This document shows positions 27,028 to 36,384 of a DNA stretch of 64,000 nucleotides, in pieces (position 1 is the first letter of the stretch; each line of letters begins with the position of its first letter). A model generated the notes under the pieces. That model searched no databases, had not been told where the DNA came from, and saw only the letters and a list, made by a program, of their open reading frames with translations. The stretch is from Pelagirhabdus alkalitolerans (GTDB lineage: Bacteria; Bacillota; Bacilli; Bacillales; Amphibacillaceae). Position numbers and translations under genes: made by a program. Location of the stretch: assembly GCF_900096905.1 (NCBI RefSeq), contig NZ_FMYI01000006.1, positions 113,921 to 177,920 of the forward strand. Reading direction: 5' to 3'.

Positions 27028-29457
27028 TCATGATTGCGATAAATAGTAAGTTTCGATTAATTCAGGTGTGATCGGCTTACTAAAGTAATAGCCTTGAAGG
27101 AGGTCGCTTCCCATATCTGTAAGAAGATTCGCATGCTTTATCGTTTCTACACCTTCAGCTACAAGTCTCATATTTAGTTTATGCCCTAATAAAATAATCG
27201 ATTCAATAATATCACGATCGTCTATATCAGTGGACATGTCTTGTACAAATGATTGATCAATTTTCAAATAATCAATTGGAAATCGTTTTAAATAACTAAG
27301 TGAGCTATAACCTGTACCAAAGTCATCGATTGATATTTCAACACCAATCGTTTTTAGTTGATCTAAAATCTTTTGAGCACTTATAGCATCCATTGCCATT
27401 GATTCTGTAATTTCAATCACAAGACAATGTGGAGGTACGTTTGTCTTTTTTAATATATTCTCAATCATTGTAATTAAATTGGCTTGATAAAACTGACGAA
27501 TTGATAAATTGACAGATATTGAAACAGCTTCATGCCCCTTCTGAATCCATTTTTGCACCTGTTCACACGCCTCATTAATGACCCACTCACCGATTGGAAG
27601 AATTAATCCTGTCTCTTCAGCTAAAGGTATGAATTCATTCGGTGTCAATTCACCATAAGCTTCATTTGACCATCTGATTAGAGCCTCGACCCCAGTCATT
27701 TTATGTGTGCGCGAATCGAATTGAGGTTGATATAAAAGATAGAACTCATCTTTTTCAATCGCTTTTCTCAGTTCATTTTCAATTTTGATGTTACCTTTTG
27801 AGTGCGTGAGCATATCTGTTTGATAAAATTGAAAATTTTTCTTACCAAGCCCTTTTGCATAATACATCGCATGATCGGCTTTCTTAATTAAGTTGTCTTG
27901 GTCGGTTGCATCTTCTGGATAGAGGCTAATACCAATTGATGGTGTATTCACAATCTCCAAATGATCGATTGAATAAGGTTCACTCATTCTCGTAAGTAAT
28001 TGATTGGCGTAATTTTCAGCTTGAAACTGATCGGTATTTTCTAAAACGATGACAAATTCATCTCCACCGTAACGATATGCTTTCGCAGATGCTGTTAAAG
28101 TCGTTTTAATTCGATCGGCGACTTGTTTTAACAAAAGGTCTCCCTTCGTGTGGCCTAGCGAATCGTTTATTACTTTAAATCGGTCTAAGTCTAAAAATAA
28201 GATAGCGTGTTGCTTATCTTTAAAGTGCGTTAATAATTGATTGAAATCATTCACTAAGGCGAGCTGATTAGGCAGTGTTGTTAAGTGATCATGATAAGCC
28301 ATGTGATTAAGCTGATCCGTTAATTGTTTATTTTCTGTAATGTCTTTAGCTATACAGTGAATCCCTTTAACTTGATTGTCTAAAGTGATGGGAACAATCG
28401 TTAAATGCAGATGTAAGATATGTCCTTTTTTATGAATGATTTTGGTTTCATGTTGAATAGCCTCGCCATTTAAGCTCAATTTAAATTTTTCCTGTGATGT
28501 CTCCAAAACATCCTCTGCGATCAAATTCAAATAATTTTGTCCAATTAATTCATTTTTGCTGTAACCTGTTAATGTTTCTGTTGCTTGATTTGCATCAATG
28601 AATGAACCGGATAAGTCAAATGTTGAGACAGAATCAATATTATTATCAAATAATACTTGAAATTGTTGTTTGCTTTCTTCAAGTAATTCATGGACAATTC
28701 TCTCTTGCGTAATATCTTCAATCATTCCGATTAACCCATTTATTTGACCATTAATAATAATTGGAACAGCCGTAATATTGAGTAATTTTTTCTGTTGTCT
28801 TGAGCTAAATCCGTTTAACTCAATCTCTTTTATATATCCTTTGTTCACGTGTTGAAAAGCTTCTATTGCTTTGTCATGGTCAGATGGTGCGATAAAAGAT
28901 AAATAGTGCTCACCCTTCATATCTTTTGCCGTGAAACCTAAAAGTTTTACACCAGCTGGATTTATAGTTGTTAAATAACCATTATTGTCTAATGTAAAAA
29001 TCGTATAAGGACTATTATAAAATAATGATTCATATTCCAACATGCGTTGAGATGGTTTTGGATCAAGTTTCATGTCTTGTGTTAAATCACGCATTGTGAG
29101 AATTATGTAGTTTGTTTCGCTTTCAATTTGAAGAAGGTGCGCATGGATGGATACAGCTGTTGTGTATTTATCTTTGTGTTTTAGTGTTCCAGACGTTCTC
29201 ACTTGGTGTGTGTGCTCCAATTGTTTTTTCCACATTAAGAGATCGTCTTTTGGGAGGTCTAATAAAAAATCAATCGGTTTTTTGTTTAATTCTTTGTTTT
29301 TATAGCCGCTTTGTTCAAATGCCGCTTGATTCAATTGGGCAATTGTTATCTGTGTATAGTCTGAATCTGTTGTTAATATATAGATCGGGGCTTTGTAATG
29401 TTGAAAAAATTGATAGTAATCAATTTCTGAGAACGGATTCAAATCATAGATCGTCAT
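27028..29457 (-). CDS. PAS-PAS-PAS-GGDEF-EAL c-di-GMP turnover protein
   Basis: 809 aa with no membrane segment. Three PAS domains span about 10-125, 140-255 and 260-375. A GGDEF domain (about 385-545) keeps an intact YGGDEF motif near residue 464 and lacks an RxxD inhibitory site just before it. An EAL domain (560-805) has VEALIRW, IDDFGTGYSSL and the usual metal ligands. Both cyclase and phosphodiesterase sites look intact, so it is either bifunctional or one domain is regulatory. Cytoplasmic. Confidence 0.9.
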   Translation of the reverse strand: MTIYDLNPFSEIDYYQFFQHYKAPIYILTTDSDYTQITIAQLNQAAFEQSGYKNKELNKKPIDFLLDLPKDDLLMWKKQLEHTHQVRTSGTLKHKDKYTTAVSIHAHLLQIESETNYIILTMRDLTQDMKLDPKPSQRMLEYESLFYNSPYTIFTLDNNGYLTTINPAGVKLLGFTAKDMKGEHYLSFIAPSDHDKAIEAFQHVNKGYIKEIELNGFSSRQQKKLLNITAVPIIINGQINGLIGMIEDITQERIVHELLEESKQQFQVLFDNNIDSVSTFDLSGSFIDANQATETLTGYSKNELIGQNYLNLIAEDVLETSQEKFKLSLNGEAIQHETKIIHKKGHILHLHLTIVPITLDNQVKGIHCIAKDITENKQLTDQLNHMAYHDHLTTLPNQLALVNDFNQLLTHFKDKQHAILFLDLDRFKVINDSLGHTKGDLLLKQVADRIKTTLTASAKAYRYGGDEFVIVLENTDQFQAENYANQLLTRMSEPYSIDHLEIVNTPSIGISLYPEDATDQDNLIKKADHAMYYAKGLGKKNFQFYQTDMLTHSKGNIKIENELRKAIEKDEFYLLYQPQFDSRTHKMTGVEALIRWSNEAYGELTPNEFIPLAEETGLILPIGEWVINEACEQVQKWIQKGHEAVSISVNLSIRQFYQANLITMIENILKKTNVPPHCLVIEITESMAMDAISAQKILDQLKTIGVEISIDDFGTGYSSLSYLKRFPIDYLKIDQSFVQDMSTDIDDRDIIESIILLGHKLNMRLVAEGVETIKHANLLTDMGSDLLQGYYFSKPITPELIETYYLSQS

Positions 29458-29625
29458 AAAATAAACACTCCAACTTTAGTCTACTTACTTAAGAATGATG
29501 TAGGTTATGGTCATTATACTATCATTAGTAACAGATGACCATAGGAAATCAAGCTAGTCACCATTTGAAAAAACATGATATAATGATACATAGATAGAAA
29601 AAGGCGTCCAGCAGGAGGGGTCAGC

Positions 29626-30834
29626 ATGGAAGCACTTGAGATTATAGAAAATAAAACAAAGATCAAACCCGGATTTCAACCGATTATAAGCGCTGTTTCG
29701 CATCAAATCATTGGTTATGAACTATACAGTCGACTTGAGACAGAGAATGGTTATATCTCATTATCTGAATTCTTTTTAGATGAGGATGTGCCAAGTGAAT
29801 ACAAGTTAGAGATTGATCAAACAACTTTAGAAGCCGTTTTACCATTTCTAAAAGGTGACCCGTCACTATTTTTAGTCATAAACCGAACAGCTGAAGAATT
29901 ATTGATTCAGGATGGTGAACCGCTCGTTGATCTGTTGAGTGAGTTTACTCAACTTGGTGTTCGATTTAATCAAATTGTTGTAGAAATACGAGAAGAAGAT
30001 CTTACGCAGTATTATGATGATTTGTATCATTTATTGCTTTACTATAAAAATACAGGTATTCAGCTGGCAATTAGTCAGCTAGGAAGTAAGACGGCTCATT
30101 TAGACTTGATCCGTCAATTAGAGCCGAACTTACTAACGATCAATACCCGTGTCATTGGAAGTTATGATGCAGATGGGTATGATGACATTATGTATACGTT
30201 TGAACAGTTAGCTGAACGAATTGGAGCGTCGCTCTTATTTGAAAAAATTGAGGATGAGTTTCTTCAATATTACGCTTGGAAACATGGAGGACGTTATTAC
30301 CAAGGTGATTATTTAGCATCTGAACGTGATTCTATCAATGATCCAGAATTAAAAGTAAATATATCAGAAGTGATTGACCATTATGTTAGCAGGGACATGC
30401 AATTAGTTGAACAACGATTAAAACAAGTTGTGTCTTGGGAAAATGAGTTAAAGCAATTAACAGATAAATGGCAAGGTGTTAAAGATGTGAATGGTTTTGT
30501 TGCGAGCGTGGCTAAAGCATTTGACCAAGAGAGTTTCAGAATTTATGTTTGTTATGCAAATGGCAAGCAAGTTTCGGGTAACTATTCACGTGTTTCTGGT
30601 GAGTGGCAATTAGATAATCAATTTATTGGATCTAATTGGGCTTTTCGTCCATACTTTATTGAAAATATGATGCAAATGCGCCTGTGGAATCGTGCGATGC
30701 TTTCTGATCTCTATGCAGATATTGAAACTAGGGAACGCGTTCGAACATTGAGCTTTCCCATTACTTCTGATTACTTTATATTTATTGATTTTAGCTACAC
30801 ATTTCTATATGAACATGATTATTTAATGCTTTAA
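29626..30834 (+). CDS. YkuI-like degenerate EAL protein
   Basis: 402 aa, like B. subtilis YkuI (~407). The EAL fold covers about 10-240 and a YkuI_C PAS-like domain the rest. Motif positions have decayed: YELYSRL replaces EALLR, and ISQLGS stands where the catalytic IDDFG should be. It probably binds c-di-GMP or only regulates rather than hydrolysing it. Start after GGAGGGG. Confidence 0.8.
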   Translation: MEALEIIENKTKIKPGFQPIISAVSHQIIGYELYSRLETENGYISLSEFFLDEDVPSEYKLEIDQTTLEAVLPFLKGDPSLFLVINRTAEELLIQDGEPLVDLLSEFTQLGVRFNQIVVEIREEDLTQYYDDLYHLLLYYKNTGIQLAISQLGSKTAHLDLIRQLEPNLLTINTRVIGSYDADGYDDIMYTFEQLAERIGASLLFEKIEDEFLQYYAWKHGGRYYQGDYLASERDSINDPELKVNISEVIDHYVSRDMQLVEQRLKQVVSWENELKQLTDKWQGVKDVNGFVASVAKAFDQESFRIYVCYANGKQVSGNYSRVSGEWQLDNQFIGSNWAFRPYFIENMMQMRLWNRAMLSDLYADIETRERVRTLSFPITSDYFIFIDFSYTFLYEHDYLML

Positions 30835-30843
30835 TTAATAAAA

Positions 30844-30871
30844 AGAGATCACAACAGTTGTTGTGATCTCT
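30844..30871. terminator. Bidirectional terminator
   Basis: 12-bp perfect stem AGAGATCACAAC / GTTGTGATCTCT, A-rich left and T-rich right. Confidence 0.85.
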
Positions 30872-30874
30872 TTA

Positions 30875-32362
30875 TTATGGCTGGTCAATATCTTCTAACT
30901 TATATTCATCTTGGTAAGAATACCAATCGCTTAAGTTACCGATTTGTGTCTCAGTTAGACCACTTACGCTGTAATGTTGACCGATAAAGTTATTCATAAT
31001 TGAAGCTTGAATTGATGCAATATTGATCCGTTTTTGAAGTAAACTTTGTCTTTTCTCAAAAGCTTGAATACGTCGCTTTTTCATAAAGATGATTTGTTTA
31101 GAACCGAGTAGGAATGACTGCATACAGAGTTGATTGTCTATTTGATAGAATCCCATCATTTTATAGGTGAAATAACTATATAAAATAGCTAAACCGTAAA
31201 CAATCAGTCCGATCCACCATAAATTTGGAACGAAATACAATAAGGCACCAATGGGTAATACTAAAATGAGCGTTACGATCCCACTGTAAAAGGCGAATAA
31301 TCGTTTTGAGATGGGTTTTATCTCATCAAAGTTAGTCGCATACTCTGGTACTAAGCTTTCAAAAAATGATGTTAACTCTTTTCGTCTAAGCAGTGGAAAA
31401 ACGATGGTGCGATTATTTTGACCAGTTTCGACTTCACCACCTGCAATTTCCACATAAACAAAGCCAAGATCGAATGGGAGTCTAAGCGGATTTTGTTTAA
31501 AGCCGATTGCTTGAATCCGTTTTAAAGGGATCGTTAATTGTTTTTTCTCCCATAAACCACGCGTGATATAAAGTTCATCACTGTAGCGGATAATCGTAAA
31601 ATCTCCATACTTGACGACTGATCCTAAAACCCCAATTAACCATGTGAAAAGTAAAAAGAGAACAATCAGAATAATGAGCGTTGTGACGGCTTGAGCAAAT
31701 AACCAATTCGTTGTCGTTTCATAAATGTCATCAGGGACAAAGACTTCTGCTTCGTTCATGATGAAAAGAACAACAGCAAAGATGAGACCAAATCCACCTG
31801 ATGTTGAGCCGAAGATAAATAATCGTTTATAACTAATTTCAAACCGCGGAAGATTATTCTTAAGCGCATAATCATAATCATATTGCGCATCTTCCGTTGT
31901 TTCATCAATCGCTTGTTCAGCATTTGAAGATTTTAAAGCTTTCCTTAGTTGCTTCGCTTCTGTTTGTGTGAGGGCACTTAATTTCGCATCAACTTCCATA
32001 TCGCTTCCGGCTGTTTCGATTTGCACCTCAGTTAAGCCGAACATACGATGGATAATCGTTTGACTAAAATTAATCGATTGAATACGATGCTTTGAAATAC
32101 TTCGGTGATGCCTGATGATAATGCCTTGTTCAATTTTTAATCCATCTTCATCAAGGGCGTATTTAAACCGTAACCACTTTAACCAACTGAATAAAATGAT
32201 CCCGGCCACCATTAAAGCCATACCAAGTATGACATAATTAAAAAAATCAATACGTCCAATAATAAAAATCAGTGAAAAGATAATCACGATGGATTCTTTG
32301 ATCGTCTTAAGTGCAATAAATAAAATCGCTGATATATGTAGTCTTTTCGGTTCAAATGTCAT
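30875..32362 (-). CDS. ydbT: YdbT-like PH-domain membrane protein
   Basis: 495 aa from the ATG at 32362 (AGGGTGG ahead); a TTG at 32380 is the alternative. It has three bPH2-type modules separated by paired transmembrane helices, with repeated patterns such as HRSISKHRIQSINFSQT and LKRIQAIGFKQNPLRLPF. It is encoded with YdbS, which it overlaps. In B. subtilis YdbS/YdbT are linked to resistance to membrane-active bacteriocins; the mechanism is unknown. Confidence 0.85.
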   Translation of the reverse strand: MTFEPKRLHISAILFIALKTIKESIVIIFSLIFIIGRIDFFNYVILGMALMVAGIILFSWLKWLRFKYALDEDGLKIEQGIIIRHHRSISKHRIQSINFSQTIIHRMFGLTEVQIETAGSDMEVDAKLSALTQTEAKQLRKALKSSNAEQAIDETTEDAQYDYDYALKNNLPRFEISYKRLFIFGSTSGGFGLIFAVVLFIMNEAEVFVPDDIYETTTNWLFAQAVTTLIILIVLFLLFTWLIGVLGSVVKYGDFTIIRYSDELYITRGLWEKKQLTIPLKRIQAIGFKQNPLRLPFDLGFVYVEIAGGEVETGQNNRTIVFPLLRRKELTSFFESLVPEYATNFDEIKPISKRLFAFYSGIVTLILVLPIGALLYFVPNLWWIGLIVYGLAILYSYFTYKMMGFYQIDNQLCMQSFLLGSKQIIFMKKRRIQAFEKRQSLLQKRINIASIQASIMNNFIGQHYSVSGLTETQIGNLSDWYSYQDEYKLEDIDQP

Positions 32363-32861
32363 CTTGGTCCACCCTAGCAAGTATTGATATTTGATCGCGC
32401 AACCTCTCTGCTTCTTTAACAGTTAGAGCTGGAATAGAGTGTGTTGTTGCCGCTGTTGAGACTTGAAGTGTCGATAAATTAAACTTTTTTAAAATAGGTC
32501 CTTGCTTTGTGTCAACATGTTGCACACGAATCATTGGAACGAGTGTGCGTTTAACAATAATAATGCCGTGCTGAATATAAATTTCTTGGTCGTACAATTG
32601 ATAGCGCCAGCGTCTCCATCTAATGGGTGGGATGAGTCCTAAATGAATAATAGCTATGACTAGTGTCACGCCAAGTCCGATTGCACTGATCCAATAAGGC
32701 CATTCAAACCAATAGCTTACAGCAAATACTGCCCCGACGAGTATGAGTAAAATAATTGCAGTGATCAGTCCGTGTGTACGCCATACGTTAATCGCTGTGC
32801 GCTCAATTCTTTGTTCTGGTTCTTCACGCATTTCTTGAAACCTCCTTGTAATTTTATCCAA
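32352..32861 (-). CDS. ydbS: YdbS-like PH-domain membrane protein
   Basis: 169 aa. Two transmembrane helices near residues 35-80 precede one bPH2 domain (about 85-155) with the pattern RTLVPMIRVQHVDTKQGPI. Partner of YdbT, encoded directly downstream with overlap. Ribosome site AAGGAGG. Confidence 0.85.
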   Translation of the reverse strand: MDKITRRFQEMREEPEQRIERTAINVWRTHGLITAIILLILVGAVFAVSYWFEWPYWISAIGLGVTLVIAIIHLGLIPPIRWRRWRYQLYDQEIYIQHGIIIVKRTLVPMIRVQHVDTKQGPILKKFNLSTLQVSTAATTHSIPALTVKEAERLRDQISILARVDQDDI

Positions 32862-33030
32862 CTCAATTATAGATGAATTGAAAGGTTTTGACTAGCCAAT
32901 TTTTTATTGAAGAATTTATAAATTCTAGTAAAAAAGTCATTCGACAATTTATTTAAAGTATATTCCCTAATTTTGCATAGAGTGTTAGAATATTAATAAA
33001 TTCGACTTGTATTTAATAGGGGGGAGCAAC

Positions 33031-34716
33031 ATGAAAATAACAGGTAAGTTAATGGCGTCATCAATCGCTATGGTTATTGTATTAATTGTAACGGGTGTGG
33101 TTGCGATCATGTCATTATCTGTGATTAATCAAAATGCAACAGAAATGTATGAAGACCGCGTAGAACCGCTTAATGATTTGAATGAAATGACAAGGCTTGC
33201 CGAGAATACGCGTGTCAATATGGTAACAGCAACATTAGAACGTGATGCATCCTATACAGAGGTCGCTCTAGATAATATGGCATTAATTGATGAATACATA
33301 GAAAGTTATCAAGAAGCACCACTCACTTCAGAAGAAGAGGCTGAATTCAATGTTTTTCAAGAAGAATGGGCTGCTTTTGAAGATATTGTGAATAATAATA
33401 TTCGACTGCTAAATAATGGACAATATTCAGCTGCTCAATCTGGCATTAGAGATGGAGGTACTCATTACACACCTGCTAGTGAACAGCTTGCTGTATTAAA
33501 TGAGTTAAGCAATGAACAGATTGAAGCCTTGAGCGATGAGAATACCCAGGCTTATAACATGAATCTATTAATCGTTATCGTAACACTTGCTATTGCAACT
33601 GTAATCGCCATTCTGATCGGTTTAATTATGGGGCGAAATATAGGTCGACCTTTAAATCAAGTGGCAACAGAGCTTGATCAAGTTGCAAATGGTGACTTGA
33701 CGGGTGAAGCACTCACAACGAAGCGAAAAGATGAAATCGGCATGTTGTATCAAGCAACTAATACGATGCGCTCAAATGTTAAAGGTGTATTAGAACAAAT
33801 CAATAAGGCAACAAAAGATGTCTTAACTCAAGCCAATACGTTAAGTTCGTCATCTCAAGAAGTTAAAGAAGGAAGCAAGCAGATTGCAACAACCATGGAA
33901 GAGTTATCAGATGGTGCCGAGTCACAGGCCAATCATGCAACCACATTAACGGAAACGATGGACGCATTCCTAACGAAGATTAAAGAAGCAGATCATGTTG
34001 CAAAAAACACAAATGAAGAAGCAATACAAGTCTCTAAATTATCAGAAGAAGGCGCTCAATCGATGAATAATTCAGTCCAAACAATGAATGATGTTCATAC
34101 GATTGTTAAAAATGCGGTTGAGAAAGTACGTTTATTAGATCAAGAATCAAAGCAAATATCAAAACTTGTTGAAGTGGTGTCAGATATTGCAGAGCAAACG
34201 AATTTACTTGCATTAAACGCGGCGATCGAAGCGGCTCGAGCTGGTGAAGATGGTAAAGGATTTGCTGTTGTGGCAGATGAAGTGCGTAAACTAGCAGAAC
34301 AAGTGGCGACATCGATCAATGAAATCACTCAAATATCTGATCGTATTCAAGAAGGTTCAGATTCTGTGGCAGAAGCGTTAGAAACAGGTTATCAGCATGT
34401 TAATCAAGGGTCAGAGCAAATTGACAAAACCGGAGAATTATTTAATGACATGCATCAATCGTATGATGCGATTACAGCTCAACTAGCTAATATTTCGAAT
34501 GAATTAAATCATGTTGTAAAAAATACGGATGAGATGCATCGAGCAATTGAAGATATTGCTTCTGTTTCAGAAGAATCTGCAGCCGGTGTAGAAGAAACAG
34601 CTGCTTCTTCTGAAGAGTCGTTAAGTTCTATGGAAGAGATCACAAACTCAGCTGAGGGACTTAAACAATTAGCAGATCAACTAGAAGCTGAAGTGAATCG
34701 TTTTAAATTGTCTTAA
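33031..34716 (+). CDS. Methyl-accepting chemotaxis protein with 4HB sensor and HAMP
   Basis: 561 aa from the ATG at 33031 after GGGGGGAG. The first helix spans residues ~8-30, an extracellular four-helix-bundle domain (~31-180) follows, then a second helix (~185-207), HAMP (~208-260) and a methyl-accepting domain with tip IAEQTNLLALNAAIEAARAG near residue 388. Classical chemoreceptor; ligand unknown. It lies 27 nt before a CBS-domain gene. Confidence 0.93.
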   Translation: MKITGKLMASSIAMVIVLIVTGVVAIMSLSVINQNATEMYEDRVEPLNDLNEMTRLAENTRVNMVTATLERDASYTEVALDNMALIDEYIESYQEAPLTSEEEAEFNVFQEEWAAFEDIVNNNIRLLNNGQYSAAQSGIRDGGTHYTPASEQLAVLNELSNEQIEALSDENTQAYNMNLLIVIVTLAIATVIAILIGLIMGRNIGRPLNQVATELDQVANGDLTGEALTTKRKDEIGMLYQATNTMRSNVKGVLEQINKATKDVLTQANTLSSSSQEVKEGSKQIATTMEELSDGAESQANHATTLTETMDAFLTKIKEADHVAKNTNEEAIQVSKLSEEGAQSMNNSVQTMNDVHTIVKNAVEKVRLLDQESKQISKLVEVVSDIAEQTNLLALNAAIEAARAGEDGKGFAVVADEVRKLAEQVATSINEITQISDRIQEGSDSVAEALETGYQHVNQGSEQIDKTGELFNDMHQSYDAITAQLANISNELNHVVKNTDEMHRAIEDIASVSEESAAGVEETAASSEESLSSMEEITNSAEGLKQLADQLEAEVNRFKLS

Positions 34717-34743
34717 GCGCAAGTTATGAGGAGATGGGTGTAA

Positions 34744-35442
34744 ATGAGTCAGTCTGAACGTTTTTTAGTCGCTTTTAATAAAATAGAAAAATACTTTGAT
34801 CAAGAAATTCAAGATTCGAGATATATTCCGTTTCATAGGGCGGTTCAAAGATTACGAAAGTCGAATGCAGTTGTTGATCGCTATCATAATGATTTGTTAG
34901 AGTATTCCGAATTAAGAAATGCGATTGTACATGAACGGACTGAGATGAACTATGTCATCGCTGAACCACATGAAAAGGTGGTTCAGTCGATTGAAGGTAT
35001 TGCGAATGAGTTAACAGCACCTAAGCTTGTTATTCCTGCTTTTTCTAAGACCTTAAAAACGGTTCAATTGGATTTAACGGTCAAAGACATACTTGCGATT
35101 ATTCGAGAAACTGAGTTCACTCAATTCCCTGTATATCGGAGCAAACAATTTATCGGATTATTGACGGATAAACAAATCCTCCATTGGTTAGCGCAAAACA
35201 TTAATGGCGATTGTGAGGGGCTTTTAGCAACATCTTTACATGACGTGATGAAATCATTAGAAGAGCGAGCGAATTATCGTTTTATATCAAAATCAACGAC
35301 TGTTTATGAAGCGGAAGATTGCTTTATGAAAAGTATACGGAAGCACGAACGCTTAGATGCATTGCTCATTACAGATGAAGGGAAGTCAAATCAACGGTTA
35401 CTAGGTTTGATCTCTCCCAATGACCTCATCAATATTCCTTAG
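34744..35442 (+). CDS. CBS-domain protein
   Basis: 232 aa. The N-terminal ~85 residues are helical and contain a RNAIVHER segment; two CBS motifs follow at about 105-160 and 170-232. CBS pairs usually bind adenine nucleotides and regulate a partner. It is probably co-transcribed with the chemoreceptor upstream, suggesting a signalling role, but no family name is clear. Confidence 0.75.
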   Translation: MSQSERFLVAFNKIEKYFDQEIQDSRYIPFHRAVQRLRKSNAVVDRYHNDLLEYSELRNAIVHERTEMNYVIAEPHEKVVQSIEGIANELTAPKLVIPAFSKTLKTVQLDLTVKDILAIIRETEFTQFPVYRSKQFIGLLTDKQILHWLAQNINGDCEGLLATSLHDVMKSLEERANYRFISKSTTVYEAEDCFMKSIRKHERLDALLITDEGKSNQRLLGLISPNDLINIP

Positions 35443-35481
35443 ACGTTAAAGGGTCTAAGACAAAAGTAAATAAGTCAATGT

Positions 35482-35527
35482 AATAGCCGGACAAAAATAG
35501 TATGTTAACTATTTTTGTCCGGCTATT
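35482..35527 (+). terminator. Long terminator hairpin
   Basis: 20-bp perfect stem (35482-35501 and 35508-35527) with loop ATGTTA and T-rich downstream; ends the chemoreceptor/CBS transcript. Confidence 0.85.
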
Positions 35528-35609
35528 TGTTTTCATATCTAATAGCAACCTGTTGTTGATTTCATTCGTTTAAACAAACCTTACCTAAAAGATGATCACG
35601 CACCTTTAA

Positions 35610-35745
35610 TCAATGTGTGCTGACAACGAGACGCCTGTGGGAAAAGCGTCAGCCGAAAATCCACTTAGAAAAGTGTGTTTCTTTTCTAAGTTAGTTGAGG
35701 CTACGCCCGCGGCAAGCGAGTGGTCGGACACACACCTCTTGATTG
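35610..35745. repeat. Dispersed structured intergenic repeat
   Basis: Contains hairpin GACGC/GCGTC, a perfect 11-bp hairpin ACTTAGAAAAG / CTTTTCTAAGT with 7-nt loop (35663-35691), and a GC-rich segment CGCCCGCGGCAAGCGAGTGG. Part of the GC-rich segment recurs in reverse orientation at 63970-64000. No open frame fits. The rest of the 35443-35884 gap holds only the terminator before it and nothing recognised after it. Confidence 0.6.
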
Positions 35746-35884
35746 CAAACGACTAAGCGGAATCAAAATGTTTAGATTTCTGCTGAAATAGCATGAGTCT
35801 ATTTCAGATTACAGTGATCCTTCGATTAAACGGTTTGTGTTTTAAGATCATCATTTTGTTTTGCCTCAGACTCTTTAACAATGA

Positions 35885-36220
35885 TTAAGATGTGTAACCT
35901 TCAACAATTTGTTGTACTTTCTCTTTAAATGGTTGAACGGGAACAATTCTTGCTTCACGTAAATATTCTTTGCCTTCAACAAACAAAATCAAAACCGGAA
36001 CAGTAAAAATATTAAATCGACTTGCCACTTCAGGGATCGTTTCAGTATTAACATAGGCGGGTTTAACGTCTGGGAATTCAGCCATGACTTCCTCAATTTG
36101 AGGAAGCAGACTCACACATACACTGCAATTCGGACGAGAAATATAAAGGAAACTCAAGTCGTGTTGTTCAATAAATGTATCTAAACTCAATTGATCTGTT
36201 AATGTTTCAAAAGTTGACAT
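35885..36220 (-). CDS. Thioredoxin-like protein (YdbP-type)
   Basis: 111 aa with a thioredoxin fold, active site CSVC near residue 33 and the cis-proline TVPVLI near 77. It probably reduces disulfides in the cytoplasm; no signal peptide. It is monocistronic, with ribosome site GAGGGA. Its promoter region holds a run of six C (minus strand) between -35-like and -10-like boxes. Confidence 0.85.
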   Translation of the reverse strand: MSTFETLTDQLSLDTFIEQHDLSFLYISRPNCSVCVSLLPQIEEVMAEFPDVKPAYVNTETIPEVASRFNIFTVPVLILFVEGKEYLREARIVPVQPFKEKVQQIVEGYTS

Positions 36221-36384
36221 TATTTATCCCTCATTCATATTAGTATTGATTACAGTATAAGGGGGGTATTATAAAAATAGCAACTGATTGAGCTAAACTT
36301 GTTTATAAACCTATAGCTAGGGAATATTGACTAAGTAATAAATAGAGTTTATAAATGTCTTTTAATGATTAAGGTGGGGGTAAG

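Noticed and set aside
36252..36274. Possible fourth CstR site before the thioredoxin-like gene (run of six G)
   Set aside because: The promoter has a G/C run in its spacer like other CsoR-family operators, but the left half-site does not match TATACC and the spacing is wrong. Kept only as a weak possibility.
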